In this document: in pieces, positions 44,080 to 55,514 of the stretch
Layout of the letters: the number at the start of each line of letters is the position of its first letter
Position numbering within the stretch: the stretch's first letter is position 1
Origin: Pyrenopolyporus hunteri
Lineage: Eukaryota; Ascomycota; Sordariomycetes; Xylariales; Hypoxylaceae
Assembly: GCA_902806595.1 (NCBI GenBank)
Contig: CADCXC010000035.1
Location: 1,674,001-1,738,000, forward strand
Direction: 5' to 3'
Length of the DNA stretch: 64,000 bases
The notes under the pieces: generated by a model
Database searches by the model: none
The model's input: the letters and a program-made list of their open reading frames with translations, nothing else
What the model was told of the DNA's origin: nothing
Made by a program: the position numbers and the translations under genes

Positions 44080-45577
44080 ATGAGATATTCAACAGCTCTA
44101 TTGCCCCTTGCGGCCAGTACTACGGCCCTCGTGATTCCCGATGAGGTCACTGCAAAGCAGCTCGTCCTCGAGACCAAGAAACAGGTAGAGCATTCTGTGT
44201 CGTCGTGGTGGGAGAGCGCTGCCCCCGGCGTCAACAGCATCCTCTCGTCCGCCGAGAACATCCTCCAAAACGCTCTCTACAGCTTCGACCAGCAGGTCGA
44301 CAAGCTCGGCGACCTTCTACCTAAAATCGAGAAGGAGATCGAATTCGAGGTTACCGACTTCCTCCCGGAGGCCGAGGCATTAGAACACGGCCGTGTCGAC
44401 GGCACGAACCTGACTGTATACCAATCGATCCACGCCTCGAATTATACCAAAAGGTTCGCCGCGCTGGTCGACGACTTCCCAGATTTAGTCGAGAAGCTGA
44501 ATAGCACGTCCTCCAACGTAACCGTCTTTATCCCCTCGAACCACGCCTTCGAAAAGATCCCCGATCACTTCAAGGAGCACAAGCCGCCCAAGGAGATCAT
44601 CGAGAAGATCATTAAATACCACATCGTGCCCGGCTTCTACCCCGTGGGCCGCGTGCTCGCTCATCATACCTTGCCCACGGCTCTAGAAGAGGAGGCTCTA
44701 GGCGGACGGCCGCAGCGTCTACGCGTTAGCGTGAGCCTATTCGGCATTAAATTGAACTTCCACAGCAAAGTCGTCTGGGCGAACCTCGTACGTCTTCCAC
44801 ACTCCTAAACCTTCCCCTGTCCCTCCCGCTCTTTATCTAGGAATCCCAACTGACCAGCCCCCGCCAATCCAGATCACCAAGAACGGCGCGGTCCACGGCG
44901 TCGACAGCTTCCTCGTGCCGCCGCCGCCAGCCAAGACGCTCATCTCGCTGTTCCCGAGCAAGTTCTCGACCCTGGAGCTCGCGGCCGAGAAGACCGGGTT
45001 CGCGCACCACGGCCGCGGCTCGGCGCACGGCAACCTCACGGGCCTGACCGTCTTCGCGCCGACGAACCACGCGTTCGCGAAGCTCGGCCCCGCCGCCAAC
45101 GCCTTCCTGTTCAACACCGAGCGCGGGCTGAGGTACCTGCGCGCGCTGCTCGCGTACCACGTCGTGGCGAACGAGACGCTGTACTCGGACGTGTACTACG
45201 GGCGGAAGGAGACCGTTTCGTTTTCGCAGGAGGACGATGGTGATGATGATGGTGGGAACGAGGAGGGGCGGAAGGCGAAGGGCGTGAAGCACTACCACCT
45301 TGACCTCCCCACGCTACTCGACGACGCCCATCTTGCGGTCGACGTCACGCGCTGGCTGGGGTTCATTAATATCCGGGTTAACGGACGGGTCGACGTTGCG
45401 GTCCAGGATGGCGTGGCGCACGATGGGGTTATTCAGGTTGTTGACTCCATCTTGATCCCGCCGCACAAGCACAAGGGCGAGGTTGAGGGCGAGATCGATG
45501 TTGAGGAGCTGATTGAGCGGCTGGAGCCGTTTGTGGAGAAGGGAGAAAGGGAGCCGGTGTTTACTGATGAGCTGTGA
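44080..45577 (+). CDS. Secreted fasciclin (FAS1) domain protein, two domains
   Basis: Two exons: 44080-44787 and 44873-45577, phase 0, giving 470 aa. A signal peptide (MRYSTALLPLAASTTALVIP) precedes an amphipathic helical region (about 20-110). FAS1 domain 1 spans about 110-265 and shows FIPSNHAFEKIPDHF and IIKYHIVPGFYP. FAS1 domain 2 spans about 265-445 and shows TVFAPTNHAFAKLGPAANAF, LLAYHVVANETLYSD and GVIQVVDSILIPP. Domain 2 carries an acidic insert (EDDGDDDGGNEEG). Several N-glycosylation sequons are visible (NLT, NYT, NVT). No GPI signal is seen; the protein ends in a charged helix (EREPVFTDEL). FAS1 proteins act in adhesion and at cell surfaces. The first exon is average in GC and the second is strongly GC-rich. 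Confidence 0.9.
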
Positions 45578-46110
45578 GTTGTGAGGTGAAGTATAGGGTG
45601 AGAGGTGAGATGTATGATGTATGATGTGCGATGTGATGAATGACAAAATAAAGTAAACATCTATAAAGAGTTGGGCGACCCTCGGGACGTGTATACGCGG
45701 GGCTTGGGAGGTATGATGAATATGAAACGAAAATGGGCATTGGAATATGATTAAGATCGAGACGCCCTATTCTATTGGAATACGCCACTCCACCATCTTA
45801 CGCAAAATTAGACAGGGGATGAGTACGAAAAAGGAAACCAGTAGATATTTTTCTACGCAGTATTACGCTAATTAGTAGCACCATTCATTATATTGAGGCT
45901 CCTATAAGTCAGGTAGGTCGGAGCAGGTGGTTGAGCATTGAGTAGGCAGCATAGAACACGGAGGTTCTAGCATAGCTTAGATAGGTACGTAGGCGAGCAA
46001 CATTACTACTTATCTAGGATCACGCATCTCATACTTCCATGTCCTCCGCTATCATTGAGTAGCCGCATACACGGTAAACACCATAACACTTAAGCATATA
46101 GCACCCAATC
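45578..46110. other. Convergent 3' spacer with ATGATGT repeats
   Basis: 3' flanks of the fasciclin gene (+) and the Rad51-like gene (-). A degenerate GATGTATGATGT repeat follows the fasciclin stop at about 45606-45642. Confidence 0.6.
45647..45652 (+). terminator. Polyadenylation signal of the fasciclin gene
   Basis: A canonical AATAAA lies 70 bp after the stop codon at 45577. Confidence 0.5.
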
Positions 46111-47917
46111 TCACGGCCCCTGACCCCGCGCCTCCCGCCAGGCTCCCGGGAACGCATCAACCAAGTTCACACCAGCGCGTACATCCACAGCAGCCCATCG
46201 CTGCTCCCTACTCCTTCTCGTCCACCTCCTCTCTTTTCCATCCCCATCACCGTCCTCCCACTCCCACACCCCCATCTCATCCAGCAGAACCTCCACGACC
46301 CAACAGTACCTCGCCCTCGCCAAACCCCCTGCCGCCGCCGCCTCGGCGTCGGCGCGCGTCCGCGGCACCCGCGTGCAGAGCAGATGCAGGTCCAGGAACT
46401 GCGCGAAGGTCGCGCCGAACGCGGGCTTGAGTTGTCGCCTACTACTAGTACTACTGCTTGTCTCTCTCCCATCCCTCCCTCCTCTAGGTATGTGTTGAAC
46501 GGACGCAGAGGCAAATATCGAGCGCAGCGTAGGGTCCAGGGTGCGGGTCCCCGTTGCTGATGCGGTTAAGTTGGGGGCGTTAGATGGTGCGTTGGTGGTT
46601 GTTGCAAGCCCGGGTGTAGAAGCGCTGCCGGTGGTATATGTAACGGTAGTAAGGGTAGTGCTGTTAAGAAGCATAACAAGCGGCGCGCCTCCCGATCGTG
46701 CCAAGGACCACAGGCGCGAGGAGAGACGCTGGAGCGTGGTGTGTGCGGTGGCTTTGTTGTCTGCAGAGCGGGTGAAGAGGTTTGTGAGGAGGGTTGAGAA
46801 ATGGGTGATTAGGATTAGGTCTGGGATGTGTGGCGTTTCTTTCTGCCTATACGCAGGATTTGATTCTGAATTTTCGAGTGCTGAGGCTGCTGTTGTGGTG
46901 GGGAGAGCGGAAGGTGGTGATTGTGGTGGTGGTTGTTTCGGAGGCGACGATGGTAAGGGTGGAGGAGAGGCCGGCGCGGGCGGTACGGATGCTCCTCGTG
47001 CTGAAGGTGGCGACGGAGACGAGCTTAGTTCTTCATCTTCGCTATCCGCTACTTCCATCCTCTCCGCTTGAGGCGGCGATTGCGGAGGAGCATCCGCTAC
47101 GGCGTCGTCCGTCTTTTCAGGTAGTTCCGCCGCCGGTGGATCCAGAAGTTCATCCTCTTTCGCGACAGCACCGGGAGTAATACCGACCCCTTTCCCTTTC
47201 CCTTCCTTCCCCCCAGATACGCCGGCGTCATTCGAAGAAGGGTTTATCTCAAGCTCCTTAAGCACTTCCCACAAACCCTCAACGTCAAACACCCTCGAGA
47301 CCGAGATCTGCTCTAGACAGCGCCTCACTTCCGCGTTCGCAGCGTCCTGCCTCTGGTTCGCCATCGGGCCCAGTTTGGCCTGGACCTGAGCTCTGATGAC
47401 GTCCCGTAGGGTAGGCAGTATAGCCGTAGTCGCGAGCGTAGTTATAATCGCCGCCCGCTGCTCATTCCCGTAGACCATGGCGTGCGCTACGGTCTGTAGG
47501 CCGACCTGTATCGTTGTTAATAAGCCGTCGATCCTTAAGCTGTGGTTCATAATTTTCCATCCCCGTCTCCATCTTCCTCATCCCACTTCCTAGATCTCAA
47601 CTCACCACGCCCATAGCCAAATCTCTCAAACACACAATTATAGAATCTCAGAACACGCAGAAACCACATCAACAGCAGCGATAAAAATGAACCCTAAAAC
47701 TCACCAACACCCCAAACTCCACCTCCTCTGCACTAACACCCACCACCGCTCCGCGCTCGAACCCGCCCAGCAGAAGCACATCGTCGAGCTCCGGACACCC
47801 CATCCGCAGCGGGCCGCGGCGCGCCAAGTTCCGGCGGCGCGCGACCTCGAGCTCGTACAGCTCGGCGCCGGACGCGGGCAGCAGCTGCTGCAGCGAGGGT
47901 GGGGAGGCGGGATCCAT
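46111..47917 (-). CDS. Rad51/RecA-fold protein with degenerate Walker motifs
   Basis: Two exons: 47917-47705 and 47505-46111, giving 535 aa. The 199-bp intron has a GTGAGT donor and ATACAG acceptor and is phase 0; it joins EEVEFGVL to VGLQTVAHAMVYG. Residues 35-60 (RGPLRMGCPELDDVLLLGGF) match the Rad51/KaiC opening (TGC-ELD-LL-GG-E-G). The next element, where Rad51 has G-E-x-x-x-G-K-T-Q-L, reads GVSAEEVEFGVLVGLQ, with no Walker Lys/Thr. The Walker B position reads LILITHFSTLL without the Asp. Later KPAFGATFAQFLDLHLL resembles the Rad51 C-terminal core. A Pro/Ser/acid-rich insert lies at about 140-230. Likely a nucleotide-independent Rad51 paralogue; a link to the Shu complex is speculation. 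The fold call rests on visual alignment. Confidence 0.75.
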
Positions 47918-48858
47918 GGTTTCGCGTTGTTAGAGGGGGAAATGTTGTCCCTTGTTACTCTTACATAGTTGTTTGATACCTGGGTGGTGGTGGTGGTGGG
48001 AGGAAGGGAAAAATGGTGGTTCGGAGAAAGAGTGGTTGTTAGGTGGTTCCGTTCGGCACGGGGCCGTCACGCTAGGTAGAGAGAATGGTGTGCGCACGTA
48101 GTAGAGATAGGTACATACATACCTACGAAAGGTCGCTTATACATCTCAAGTTAGGTTAAAGATTTTATACTCAGACATTTGAATATTTGATACAAAAACG
48201 TCTAGTTTCCGGGAGTTGAGATTTTATAAATATATGTAGTTACTCTGAAGTGGAGAATTCGATATGATTTTATTAATGCTTTTTTAGGCCTCCTTACTCA
48301 CAACCTCATTAAGACACCTACTCTATCTCTCAAACCAGAAACTATACTCAGGTTGTATGACCGGCCGCCGCTACCACATAGTCGGATCTCAATTCATATT
48401 AATTCAATCTGCACGAATATCATCTAGTGACTAGTGGTAACGTCCGCCCCCCTCGACGCGCTTGGCTCGCCTCCGTAAGCCATGCTCGCAGATTACTTAC
48501 ATCTGCCACCGCTTCCTATGTAAGGGAACTCAACAAAGTAGTAGCTATCCTAACGTGGAGCCGAGGCCCGTAAAGTGAGTGTTGACCAGAGAGCAGCCGG
48601 CGCCAAACGGCTTTCCTCAAATCCTTCGTCTTCAATGACCGCGGCGATTTCGTACTTTCAAGGAAAGGTTTAGAAAGGGCATATTCATCGTGAACTCTGC
48701 CGCATTAAATGCGTGCCCAAACCGATGTATAAGAACACTATACCACCCCATCTTCGAGGCGCTTGTCGGAGCAAACTCGACTTCCAAACGCAACTGCTAG
48801 TATCAGCTGTCCTATGAGAATAATTCACAACGCTATAGTCCACAAGCCTTTCCACAGC
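47918..48858. other. Intergenic spacer
   Basis: Promoter side of the Rad51-like gene and 3' side of pal1. A (GGT)n tract occurs at about 47982-47999. No gene. Confidence 0.6.
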
Positions 48859-50786
48859 TCACATCGCCGCGCCTGCGGATGGCGCAGGTGGATCTCTGCT
48901 AGGTTGTTCCGCTCGCGGTCGTCGCCCTCCCTTCAAGCTCTTGACACGCGACATAAACCCATTCCCTCCTGGCTTCGAGGTTCCGTCAGCAGACTCCGCC
49001 GTAGTCCCGTCGTTGGTTGATCGACGCTCGATGCCGGCATTGGGCAGGGGGGGTGGGCTGCTAGAAGACACCGCGTTCGATTCCTTGCGCTTGACGGAAA
49101 TACGCTCCTCGGCCTTATCGAACTCGGCGAAAAAGGGGTTCCTCTCGCCATTGCTGCCGCTAGTCGGCAGGTCACCCGTCTTCGGGGTATAATAGCCACC
49201 ATCTGGGCTGCGCCCCGACTCGCCGAAGTCGCGATATTCACGGGGTGCGCGCTTGATGCTTCGGAATCGCTGTACCACCGACTTCTTCCTCCCAAGTCCC
49301 TGCTCCATAACCTCCTGCGCCGTCTCGGCCTGGTTACGCTGGATCGCGGAACGTGCTGCTGGGGTACCTTCCAAGAAGGTCGAAGATCCAAGCCCCAAGC
49401 TCTCCTCGCCGTCGACGAATTCGCTGGCCTGCTTCGGGTCGAAGAAGGTAGCTTCGCTCTTGCTGCCCGACTTCCTCTCTACACCCGCCCCTCCAAACAT
49501 ATTGCTGGCGTCGTGCGGCTCCCGGCCCATAAACTGGGCGTGGTCGGGCCTTTTATTTAGGGGACCCGAACCTCCGATAGAATTGTTGGCGGAATCCTTA
49601 GCGAACGCCTGCATAGGTGCGCGGCGGCTGCCCTTGCGGTTTCGGTGCGGATTACACGCGTCAAATGGACCGTCGTGATGGAATACTATAATAGAACGTG
49701 AGCACGTGAGACTATAGGGCAATACCGATTAGCAACTTACACCCTGTTCCGTAGATACTCGTTGCGTCGAGCTGATCGATAATATCAAGTTTTCGGCCTG
49801 TTCGAGGTTTATCCTTGCCTTCGCGATGACGCCGCTCACGCTCTTTACGCCTTAACTCTCGCGCTTTCTTCTCCTCTTCAGTCAAGGGCTTCTCCATCAT
49901 CGAGGAGTCGCTGTTGCGACGTGGGCGGCGGTCCGTCGGTCTCTTCTGGGGGGAACCAGGCGGGCCTCTGTCTCCTCCATTCGATGCGCTATGCATTCGG
50001 CGCGCTCGCAATGCCTCTTCCTGCGACCGACTCGGCCTATGAGACGAAGGCGGCGCCCCGCGGCCACGCGGAGGGTTGTTTTCACCTCGAGACGGACCGC
50101 CAGGAGGACGATTTACAGGTGGTCGGCTAGGACCCGAGCGAGACTTCGCATCTCCGTCGTCGAGAGTCAAGTTATCCTGGTAGCGCTAGCGTCAGCGACT
50201 CGTCAAAAGGCGAGACTACAAAATTCAATTAACGAGCATCGTGCGACTTACAAATAGGTCTTCGGCGGTAAAGGACTTCTTCTTGTCCTGAGTCGACGTC
50301 ATCTTGGCCGATGAATTCGCAATGTTCGTAGATGGCGGGTCAGCGTCGAGGAAAGGGTTTCTCGAGGTAGGCCGGGGAGGAGGGTCATCAAATGGAGAGC
50401 GCGGCGGCGAGAGAGTGTTGGGCGAAGTTGCACGGTTGCGAAAGGGGTTGTTTGACGAAAGATTGAGCGTCAGGCCTGGGGATTGGGGGGACGGCCCATT
50501 ATCAAAGAGACCTACACGTGTATGGCAAGATATGATTAGCTAGGCGGACTGATGCAGGTTTGTTGTAATGGTGAATGACGACTGTGATGGGCAATTGTGA
50601 AACATCAATCTCTGCAAATGAAACAGGACAAGCAGCTTGGTCCCGTAAAGTGGACCGCAGCCAGCTCGAACCCGGCCGTCCTTATCGCGGCAGTATATTA
50701 TAGGAATGGGATGAAAAGGGGGCGGCGGAGCTGGCGCCATGGTGCTGCTATCACTTACCTAGCAGGTCTGACGATTGAGTGGACAT
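48859..50786 (-). CDS. pal1: Pal1 family cell-morphology protein
   Basis: Four exons: 50786-50759, 50511-50252, 50176-49741 and 49685-48859, joined in phases 1, 0 and 1, giving 516 aa. Joins read MSTQSSDLLG-LFDNGPSPQ, FTAEDLF-DNLTLDDG and ATSIYGTG-LFHHDGPFDACNPH. The conserved Pal1 core is KPLTEEEKKARELRRKERER, KLDIIDQLDATSIYGTG, FHHDGPFDACNPHRNRKGSR and APMQAFAKDSANNSIGGSGP. The remainder is disordered, with two NPF motifs (NNPFRN, RNPFLD) near the N-terminus and another (RNPFFAE) later. NPF motifs fit binding to EH-domain endocytic proteins such as Ede1/End3. Pal1 localises to growth sites and affects polarity and endocytosis in yeasts. The first intron (247 bp) is longest. Identity secure; the 10-codon first exon is well supported by phase. 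Confidence 0.9.
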
Positions 50787-52232
50787 TATGGATGAAATTT
50801 CCTTGTTTTCGGTGCAGGTCCTCCGTATCTCGCAGGGGATGCGACCCCGTAGATTTGGTCGAGGTTTGGGAGAGAAACGGCCCTTAACAAGCGCTGATTG
50901 ACAGATTCCAACTCAGCCAACCAATAGCTGGCTGGTTTGGGGGGGACTAAATCAAACTCGAATGGTAGCGCAAACGTGGGTGTTGCTGCAAGCTTTGGCG
51001 AAGGTGGTGTGTGTCAGGGGTGGTTTGGAAGAAAATAGAGGACGATCTTCAGGGAGAAATAGATGAGAATATTCGCCAAGTTCACCCGTGGCGAAGTGAT
51101 GACGTTTTGCTACTGCTTTGAAATCTGAAATCTGACGCGACACGGGGATTTCGGGGACGAATAGAGATTAAGAAGATACCGATCGGATTGATAGGTGAGG
51201 ATTGGAGAGAAGATTACCTAGTAGTGGTAACGGTAGTGGTGGTGGTGGTGGTAGTGGTCAGCTCGTGGGTCGAGGGAATGAATGGATTAGATGATGCGGG
51301 AAATGAATTCAGCGGTTTGTTACGGCAACGCGCGTTAGGCTGTCCTGCTCATGCAAGGCACCTTTTCGCGTGGGAAGGACAGAAGAAGGAGAGAGACTAC
51401 GAGGTATGTACGTTGCTTGGGACTGCGACGGAGGAATGAGGCAAGGCGAGGATCGGGGGCCGCGGATTCTCGATCTCGTCGCACCAAGTTATTTTCGAAG
51501 TATAAATTCGAAGGGCTCGAAAGCTTTGGGCAATTCGGGGAGAGGAGGTGCGAAAAGTTGTGTTACCGGTCGGTAGTTGTTTGACAAATAGATGTCGGTC
51601 AGGGTCTTCCTTCTTTTGGAGGTCGGGTGCTGAGATTTTCCTGGCTGTTCTCCTGGCTTAGTTGGCTTAGTTGGCTTAGGTGGTCGGCTTGGTTTTCCCA
51701 GCTAAGGTTCCTTTCCCTCCCAGGTTCTCCTCTCTTTCTCTTTTCTACCCCCTTGGGTACTCCGAGTCGACGGTGTGTGTTCGCGAAGGACCCCTATTCA
51801 CTAACGGGCGGTACTAAAATAAGGGGGACGGTTATGGCTACCTATCAGGCCTATCCCGCTGTGGGCTCTAATTGATCTTAGATGGGGTTTCTTGTCCTGG
51901 TTCGGTTTCTGGCAGGAATAAGATAAGGGAATTTGTATGGAGATCGACGAAACAACGCTTTAGCGGCGCAGGTCGACGGTTTCGCAACCGCCCGACCCGT
52001 ATTAATAATGAATGGTGTTGAAGATGAGTCTTTTTTCCTCCTTCTTTTTTAGTTGAAGAAGCGAAGGTCGCGACACAGATCGAGCAAATCGGGGGGAACC
52101 AAAAGAAACTTATTCAATTGAGTTTTATGAATCGAGGCACGGGCTAACCTTATATTATTACAACAACGTCGAATCTGGATTAGTGGAGTTCGTAGAGAAG
52201 CAACATACAGGTGTCTACATAGGACGGTGGGC
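50787..52232. other. Long upstream region of pal1
   Basis: About 1.45 kb without a supported gene. Low-complexity GGT repeats occur at about 51226-51262 and a TTGGCTTAG repeat at about 51661-51684. CT-rich stretches are present. A long, purine/pyrimidine-skewed upstream region would fit a long 5' UTR of pal1. Confidence 0.5.
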
Positions 52233-52238
52233 CATTTG
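52233..52238. repeat. Left target-site duplication CATTTG
   Basis: CATTTG flanks the inverted-repeat element on the left and recurs at 52833-52838 on the right. The two copies start exactly 600 bp apart. Confidence 0.55.
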
Positions 52239-52832
52239 ACCCAAACCGCCAAACCGCCAAAACTCATGGTTTCATAGTCTGATTACACAGTAGGCCCGCA
52301 CTATGCGCTATACTGTATTTTTTTAGGTGCTAAGTCCACTATAATTATAGGGCACTCTAGGGCATTCAGCGCCTTGTTACACCAAACTAATTTGACCAAT
52401 CAAAATATGTTTTTATACTTCACTAATTTCAAAGCTTTCAGCGCTCTATAGCTACTAAATTACAGCGCACTTTCGTAAGCTATACGTACGCAAATAATAT
52501 ACTAAGCGACAGCGACCTTAAGCGCTATAAGACCTATATTTATAGTAGGGCGATTGAGCCTAAAGGCCCTGTAATTATAGTGGTGTTTATAGTGGTGTCT
52601 ATAATGGTGTCTATAGTGGTGTTTATAGTGGTGTTTATAGCGGAATACAGTGTGTGCTTACAGTAGCTAGGAGATAGGAGCACTATATACGAAGGTACTA
52701 TAGTAGAGCGCTAAGTGCGCTGTAATTATAGTGGACTTAGCACCTAAAAAAAATACAGTATAGCGCATAGTGCGGGCCTACTGTGTAATCAGACTATGAA
52801 ACCATGAGTTTTGGCGGTTTGGCGGTTTCGGG
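52239..52832. mobile_element. MITE-like inverted-repeat element, 594 bp
   Basis: Near-identical terminal inverted repeats of about 112 bp at 52239-52350 and 52720-52832. They contain AAACCGCCAAACCGCC, TCATGGTTTCATAGTCTGAT, TACACAGTAGGCCCGCACTA, TGCGCTATACTG, a T run (7 versus 8) and AGGTGCTAAGTCCACTATAA. Only a few differences are visible. The interior lacks any transposase frame and holds 12-bp tandem repeats. CATTTG duplications flank the element. This is the structure of a non-autonomous DNA transposon; the parent superfamily is not determinable here. Confidence 0.85.
52576..52635. repeat. Five 12-bp tandem repeats inside the MITE
   Basis: Five units of TATAGTGGTGTT with single-base variants (TATAGTGGTGTC, TATAATGGTGTC), followed by a partial TATAGCGG. 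Confidence 0.85.
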
Positions 52833-52838
52833 CATTTG
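52833..52838. repeat. Right target-site duplication CATTTG
   Basis: Second copy of the 6-bp direct repeat flanking the inverted-repeat element. Confidence 0.55.
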
Positions 52839-54531
52839 GACCAGGGTACATAGGTACAGTACCGTAGCAGCTACCTTACCTTCGGTGTGACCTGGTCTAG
52901 TGGAAACAACCAATTTGGAATAGTCAAAAAGCCGTTTAATAGAATAATACATACAAGTACAAGATGTATTACCACGATACAAAATAGTAAGTAGCCCCCA
53001 TCAAATCTAATTGTCAATTCGGCCGCCTTGGAAGCTCTTGGATAAAACGAGAGCACAGTAAATCTGCTAAGGACCTACCTAAAGGGGCACTGTAACTCGT
53101 ATTGCTCCCTCGCTCAACAATTTTCTGGATCCTATAGGATACATAATATAAAAGCGAGCATCGTGCTTCACATCGATTCCCATAGGGAAGTGAGTAAGGG
53201 TGGAGGGGATATATTAAAGGAGCTCAGTACGTGTATATATTTCGTACTTGAAGCGGTTTGGGGTAACAGGCGGTGACAACAAACGACGGCCACCTGTTTC
53301 GCTGATATACCCAACCGCGCCCTCGTAATTCCCGCGTTACCTGTATCAATATTTCAGGTGTGTTGTTCCTGGTATTTTACCACCTTATAATTAATGGCCC
53401 GGGTTTTTGGTTGAATACGCACATATTGAGTCGTATAATGCTACCACCTTAGCTGCACGGGCAAGATGGGCAATATTAATAATTCGCTCGGGCGCGTTAG
53501 GGGGGAAACGGGTCAGCTGGACCGCGCGCAATGAGTTTCTCAGCCCTGGATCGCTAACTAATTCCTCCTAGTTCCAACCGACAAATCCCATGATTCCAAA
53601 CTCGGGGCGTTCGTCTGTTATAAATCCATCCCTATAGATGCAAGCGCTTGTACCGCAGATATATACCTATGTACCTAATATATAAGGGAATACTCCGTAG
53701 CACGTGCAACACCAACGCGGTAGGTAGGTACAGCACATATATTGCAGTACTTGCGCGAATACCCACCCGTCCGCTTAACACATGGATAGGTACCTGGTAG
53801 GTAGGAATGTACTGTACTAGTAGAACTCGGCAAAGATGCAGGTAATGGCAAGCAGCCAAGAGGCGCGGAGTTAGCCACGATGTATGCGATCCATAAGCGT
53901 CTAAGCAGGAAATTGCAGGCTATTATTGCATACATAAATACCCCGAGAGAAGTGATCGGGGTTTACTCCTGACATACATGTATAAGTAGTATTTGTGTGA
54001 CCGACAATACCTAACCGACCCTGCAGCTAAGGAAAGGAAGCAGGTTCGAGACCGAGCTATTTCCCATACCTACAATATTCTAGGTGCTGAAAGTGCAAAA
54101 GACTAAGTGCTTGCTTCCATGCTTGTTGTACTACCTGCCGCCCACCTACCAAACAGGAGGGACCATGTAAGTACAGTACATAGTCCCTTCCGCCCGTGTA
54201 GTGTAGCCGAGAAAGAAAGCGCACCCCACAACGCTCGAATTTAATCCCCTTGGCGTTTCTGTGGGGTAGACCTACATCTGCCACCTAACCGCCGATCTCG
54301 TCCCTATCGTTGCCCCTTTTCATCCCACCTCGCTGTATTGAGATCCGCTCATTAGGCTTGAAATTTTTTCATTCTGTACAGCATCGAGACGTCGATTAAA
54401 AACGAAAAGGAACAAAAATGATTGATAAAAAGTAAGGGAAAGAAGAGCACAGGAATTATAATCGTACGTCTCCGTGCTTAAAGCTCAAGTTCGCTAGCTT
54501 CTCGCCCAAAGGCCCTTCGAAGCTTCGAAGC
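52839..54531. other. Intergenic spacer, 1.7 kb
   Basis: No gene supported. CCTACC/GGTAGG patches occur near 53719-53810. 3' flank of the dehydrogenase gene at the right end. Confidence 0.55.
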
Positions 54532-55514
54532 TTACCAAGGCAGCTTCAACGGCGTATCAAGGTTCGTCCCAAGCACCGTCTCGGCCATGCCAATATCACC
54601 TAGTACACAAGCTCAGAGTCAGTGGCAAGAAAAGCGGCGTGCGTAGGGTTATCCAAGGTTCTAGAGCCTTACGTGGACCACGAGGCGCCCAGTATTCCCC
54701 GGACTTGCTAATATCTAGCTTCTCCGTCCACTCCACTAGGCTCTTCGCGGCCTCTTCCGGGGTCACGGCTGGATATGTCGTGCTTCTTAGCTTTGCCAAC
54801 CTACGGTACAACAGTCTCTGGGTGATATATCACATTAAACTTACCGCCGCCTGAGTCCCAGTGCTTGTCGAAGCCCACGCCCTTGGTCATCTCCGTCCGC
54901 ATGAAGCCCGGATGCACGATGCTGACGATAATGCCCTTTTCCTTGAGGTCGATGCTGAGAAGCTTGCCGACCATGTTCAGCGCCGCCTTACTGGCGTGGT
55001 GCGCATAGTTGCCGCCGCCTTCTTTCTCGTGTCGTAGCGTGATGCTGCCCGCCTCGCTAGACACTAGGACAATCTTGGAGCCGGATTTTAGGAGGTCGTT
55101 GTGTACCAGGCGGTGCAGAACGAATAGCGGCGCGATCGAGCTGACCGTATACATGGTCAACTCGTCATCCCAGTTTGGCCCCCCGGTCTTGGAGAAGTCC
55201 TCCGTCATGAATCGCCCGGCATTAATGATCTAGAAGTTCAATAAAGTTGGTAACGCGACGTTACGAGAACTTAGCATCCCACCTACCACCACATCTAGAG
55301 GTTTCTCCCCTTTAAGTTGGCTTGTAAGACTATCACCAGCGTTTTTGTCGGTGAGGTCAATTCCGGTGAGCCACTTAGCGCCATCCCGGACTTCACTCGG
55401 CGCGGCATCGGATCGTGTCGTCGCGTAAACGAGCGTCTTAGGATCCGAGGCATACTCTTTTACCAAAGCGGCCCCCAATCCCCGGGTAGCGCCAACGATC
55501 AATACGGAAGCCAT
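54532..55514 (-). CDS. Short-chain dehydrogenase/reductase (C-factor-like)
   Basis: Four exons: 55514-55287, 55229-54845, 54768-54673 and 54599-54532, joined in phases 0, 1 and 1, giving 258 aa. The Rossmann motif VGATRGLGAALV (about 7-18) and INAG (78-81) bind NAD(P)H; KIVLVSSEAGS (128-138) holds the catalytic Ser. The active-site motif normally Y-x-x-S-K reads NYAHHASKAALNM, so the position four before Lys157 is His153; a Tyr lies at 151. The later HPGFMRTEMTKG fits the classical SDR type. The last exon encodes only about 22 residues (ending LDTPLKLPW). Substrate unknown. Whether it is an active oxidoreductase is open because of the missing Tyr. Confidence 0.88.

Noticed and set aside
47507..47550. 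Alternative start MNHSLRIDGLL for the Rad51-like protein
   Set aside because: This segment lies inside the intron. Splicing exon 1 at 47705 to 47505 restores a Rad51-like alignment, which a start here would lose.
54040..54060. GGTTCGAGACC, another B-box-like string
   Set aside because: No acceptor stem or anticodon arm at the right spacing; not a tRNA.
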